The notes under the pieces were generated by a model. It worked only from the letters and a program-made list of their open reading frames with translations. It had not been told where the DNA came from and did no database searches. Below, piece after piece: positions 61,989-64,000 of a stretch of DNA of 64,000 bases; the first letter of the stretch is position 1; each line of letters opens with the position of its first letter. The position numbers were made by a program, and so were the translations under genes. The stretch spans positions 992,001 to 1,056,000 of the forward strand of contig NZ_JABFHO010000001.1 in NCBI RefSeq assembly GCF_013404085.1, written 5' to 3'. This DNA is from Winogradskyella helgolandensis (GTDB lineage Bacteria; Bacteroidota; Bacteroidia; Flavobacteriales; Flavobacteriaceae).

Positions 61989-62633
61989 TTATGTTTTAAT
62001 CATATTTATCATTCCATAAGAATAACTTCCTTTTGGTAATCTGTCTCTAAAATCTTTAAAATATTTCCACAAGTTAAATTCGTTGTTAATTGACTTTAAT
62101 ATGTTCCGAACGTTTTTTATTTCAGACATTTCTGGGTCTTGATATCTTTCGTTTTCTGGTTCCCAATATGAGTAGACATGTCTTGTTTTTCCATTTCCGA
62201 TTTCAAAAACATATGTCTTTCCGTCAAATCCTTTCGGATAGTTTTCAATTTCTGCACAATCTTTTAAGGTCTCAATATTTTCCGCATTTAGAGAGTTAAT
62301 TAATTTCTCAACAATTCTGTTTGGAATTTTTATTTTTTGATAAATAATCTCTGACTTATTCTTTCTTTTATTTTCTGTCACAAAATTTGTCAAAGTTCCG
62401 TTATAAGTTGAGTCAGTTATTTTAATCAGTTCCACAACTTGATAATCTGTCCAAATTCGGTAAGCTTTTTCAAAATTCAGACTGTCATAATGTTTTAATC
62501 CAATTTCAATTCGGTCAGACTCGATATAAGGATTCCAAAAGGATTCTTTTTCGGTTTGTCCAAATGCAAAAGTCGAAATCAGACTTAAAATTAATATGTG
62601 GATTTGTTTTTTCAACTGTTTGCTAACATGCAA
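61989..62633 (-). CDS. Exported cassette-encoded protein of unknown function
   Basis: This 214-residue protein has a signal peptide (KKQIHILILSLISTFAFGQ). The first ATG (62633) lies partly outside the cassette core, so a TTG start at about 62615 may be the real one. The mature part has FWNPYIESDRIEIGLKHYDSL and GKTRHVYSYWEPEN. No family recognised. It is the first gene of array B on the minus strand. Confidence 0.6.
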   Translation of the reverse strand: MHVSKQLKKQIHILILSLISTFAFGQTEKESFWNPYIESDRIEIGLKHYDSLNFEKAYRIWTDYQVVELIKITDSTYNGTLTNFVTENKRKNKSEIIYQKIKIPNRIVEKLINSLNAENIETLKDCAEIENYPKGFDGKTYVFEIGNGKTRHVYSYWEPENERYQDPEMSEIKNVRNILKSINNEFNLWKYFKDFRDRLPKGSYSYGMINMIKT

Positions 62634-62700
62634 ATATCAGCACTCTAATGTATTCCTTATAAAAATACAACAAAACCCATCATAATCAACTATTAGTCAT

Positions 62701-62731
62701 TTACAAACGAAAACAATTAATTACAAACGAA
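62701..62731 (+). promoter_or_regulatory. Direct repeat TTACAAACGAA upstream of ssb
   Basis: Two identical 11-base units start 20 bases apart, about two helix turns, which suits a regulator binding one DNA face. They lie 109 bases before the ssb start. Confidence 0.4.
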
Positions 62732-62839
62732 TGTAAGTAGGTAACTACCGAATAATATTTGCAAGCCTCTACATCTTTGCAGTGTCGAAACATTAGAACT
62801 CGATAGTATTAACTGTTTAACCATTAAAAATTAGAAATT

Positions 62840-63175
62840 ATGAACACACTTAAAAACAAAGTACAGTTGATTGGTAACTTAGGACAAGACCCAGAAATCA
62901 CCAATTTTGAATCCGGTAAAATCTTAGCTAAATTTTCTATCGCTACTAACGATAGTTATAAAAATGCACAAGGTGAAAAGGTCACAGACACACAATGGCA
63001 TAATGTTGTTGCTTGGGGAAAAACAGCTCAGATTGTAGAAAAATATATTACCAAAGGCAAAGAAGTAGCCATAGAAGGGAAGCTAACCTCAAGATCTTGG
63101 GAGGATAAAGATGGCATGAAACGTTACATCACCGAAGTGGTTTGTAGCGAGCTTTTAATGCTTGGAAATAAATAG
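62840..63175 (+). CDS. ssb: Single-stranded DNA-binding protein
   Basis: This 111-residue OB-fold protein has the SSB signature NKVQLIGNLGQDPEI, AKFSIATNDSY, TQWHNVVAWGKTAQIVEKYITKGKEVAIEGKL and SWEDKDGMKRYITEVV. It ends at LLMLGNK, without the acidic linker and DDLPF-like tail of housekeeping SSB, so it probably cannot recruit partner proteins in the usual way. It may be a second ssb copy. A terminator follows directly. Confidence 0.92.
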   Translation: MNTLKNKVQLIGNLGQDPEITNFESGKILAKFSIATNDSYKNAQGEKVTDTQWHNVVAWGKTAQIVEKYITKGKEVAIEGKLTSRSWEDKDGMKRYITEVVCSELLMLGNK

Positions 63176-63196
63176 CATTTATTTAGATATAAAACT

Positions 63197-63228
63197 AAAA
63201 AGAGCAGCCCATTAGGTTGCTCTTTTTT
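63197..63228 (+). terminator. Terminator after ssb
   Basis: AAAAAGAGCAGCC and GGTTGCTCTTTTTT pair around CATTA. Confidence 0.82.
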
Positions 63229-63255
63229 ATTTAATACAATATGTCTTTTTATAAA

Positions 63256-63639
63256 TTACTTCACTAATAAAGTGTATTGTGGTGTTGGATTTAAAGGACA
63301 GAAATACACATATCCTCCTTTTGCTAATGTCGTAATATTACTAGATTCCGAAGTATTATTCTCTACAGCTTTAGTGACATATGCCGTTTTAATATGGTTT
63401 TCTGGTTTAGACACATCTGCTCCTTTTGGGACTAATACAAAACCAACTTGGTGACCTACATTGTTATTCGCAATTTCAAAAATGTAATCTCCTTCTTCTA
63501 AGGTTAATGATTCTTGAGTAAAGGCACCTGTGGTTTGTTCTAAAGTCACTGTTGTTGCTTTAGTTTTCATGTTGTCTTGTGCATGTCCTGTTAATGTAAA
63601 GGTTAATGCAAGTACGATAATTGTGATAATTTTTTTCAT
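63256..63639 (-). CDS. Exported cupredoxin-like protein
   Basis: This 127-residue protein has a signal peptide (ALTFTLTGHAQ), then a plastocyanin-like fold. YIFEIANNNVGHQVGFVLVP has the first His, and GGYVYFCPLNPTPQYTLLV has the Cys. The second His of the usual Cys-x-x-His loop is not present (CPLNPTPQY), so type 1 copper binding may be altered or lost. It is probably periplasmic and precedes no clear partner. Confidence 0.75.
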   Translation of the reverse strand: MKKIITIIVLALTFTLTGHAQDNMKTKATTVTLEQTTGAFTQESLTLEEGDYIFEIANNNVGHQVGFVLVPKGADVSKPENHIKTAYVTKAVENNTSESSNITTLAKGGYVYFCPLNPTPQYTLLVK

Positions 63640-63669
63640 CTTTTTAAATTTTGTGGGTTGCTGTTTTAA

Positions 63670-64000
63670 TTAAATGGTTTCTAATTCTAAAGGTTGTGCT
63701 ACCGGAAAATCTACAGGTACTTGCGTCGTACTATGTACATAATTAGAAATGGTTTTGTCACCAACTAAAGCAATAGTATCTATTAAGTTTCCTTTGGTAT
63801 AGCCAACATTAAAAAAATGTTCTAACACTGTTGCGTCTGTTTTACCTCTGTTTTCCGTAATGTTTTTAGCTAATTTAGCTAAAGCATCTAGTTTGTCGTT
63901 TACAGTAGAATATCCAGCTCTCAATTCTAATATTTGTTGGTCTGTAAAGCCGTTCATTTTTCCAATGGCAGTGTGTGCAGAAAGACAATAAATACAATCG
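63670..64000 (-). CDS. Carboxymuconolactone decarboxylase/AhpD-like protein, 5' end cut off
   Basis: The frame continues past the window edge. Upstream of the first ATG in view the coding reads DCIYCLSAHTAIGKM, the Cys-x-x-Cys...His active site of AhpD-like peroxidase-related proteins. Helical parts follow (LDALAKLAKNITENRG, VLEHFFNVGYTKGNLIDTIALVG). At least 110 residues are visible. It probably reduces peroxides or acts on small substrates. Confidence 0.85.
   Translation of the reverse strand, partial: DCIYCLSAHTAIGKMNGFTDQQILELRAGYSTVNDKLDALAKLAKNITENRGKTDATVLEHFFNVGYTKGNLIDTIALVGDKTISNYVHSTTQVPVDFPVAQPLELETI

Larger units (their letters stand above)
54116..62627 (-). mobile_element. Integron-like cassette array B (no integrase)
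   Basis: Seven related palindromic sites separate blocks of minus-strand genes over 8.5 kb. Cassettes with matching own ends are 60517-61142 (GTTAGCTGTA/TTACAGCTAAC), 61264-61853 (GTTACCCAAC/GTTGGGTAAC) and 61972-62627 (GTTAGCAAA/TTTGCTAAC). The 59264-60397 cassette pairs if G-T pairs are allowed. The left part (54116-58430) has mismatched ends and a frameshifted gene, so it is probably older and rearranged. The array stops abruptly at 62627, before ssb. Confidence 0.78.

Overview
The window looks like a chromosomal segment of a marine-type member of the Flavobacteriaceae (Bacteroidota). It is AT-rich and has the group's promoter boxes (TTG, about 19 bases, TAnnTTTG). It encodes SusC/SusD-type outer-membrane proteins, a FecR/ECF sigma pair, many lipoproteins and a type IX secretion C-terminal signal. 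No rRNA, insertion sequence, CRISPR array or phage structural gene was seen.

Layout. (1) 1-9.5 kb is a metal-uptake block. It holds a TonB receptor, a TroA-type binding lipoprotein, an ABC ATPase and a permease, divergent from a DtxR/MntR-type regulator across a 26-bp palindrome. A feoA-feoB ferrous-iron operon with a 46-residue Cys-rich membrane protein follows. (2) 9.5-13.8 kb has a SCO protein, a secreted M1 peptidase, RseP and tRNA-Asn. (3) 13.78-36.33 kb is a 22.5-kb integrative element in the 3' end of tRNA-Asn, bounded by a perfect 45-bp direct repeat. It carries a tyrosine recombinase and the usual Bacteroidota element backbone (RecA-like ATPase, DUF3871, RadC-like JAB protein). Its cargo is a UmuC/UmuD/SRAP operon, three gene cassettes including a TIR-like protein, an ABC three-component defence system and a large nuclease-like protein. 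No relaxase or transfer gene was recognised. (4) 36.5-44.1 kb is a FecR/sigma/SusC/SusD-like/phosphodiesterase nutrient-uptake locus. (5) 44.2-54 kb holds ordinary housekeeping and hypothetical genes. (6) 54.1-62.63 kb is a second cassette array, almost all genes on the minus strand and each block separated by a related palindromic site of about 120-165 bp. (7) 62.8-64 kb holds ssb, a cupredoxin-like protein and an AhpD-like fragment.

The most striking feature is the cassette system. At ten places there is an imperfect palindrome built like an integron attC site. Within one cassette, the GTT-type end and the AAC-type end are complementary over 9-12 bases, and the pairing differs from cassette to cassette, as expected when cassettes excise as circles. 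Gene stop codons lie in or next to the site. No integron integrase is in the window, so these look like attC clusters lacking an integrase. One cluster lies inside the tRNA-Asn element and carries a predicted anti-phage TIR-like gene close to an ABC defence operon.
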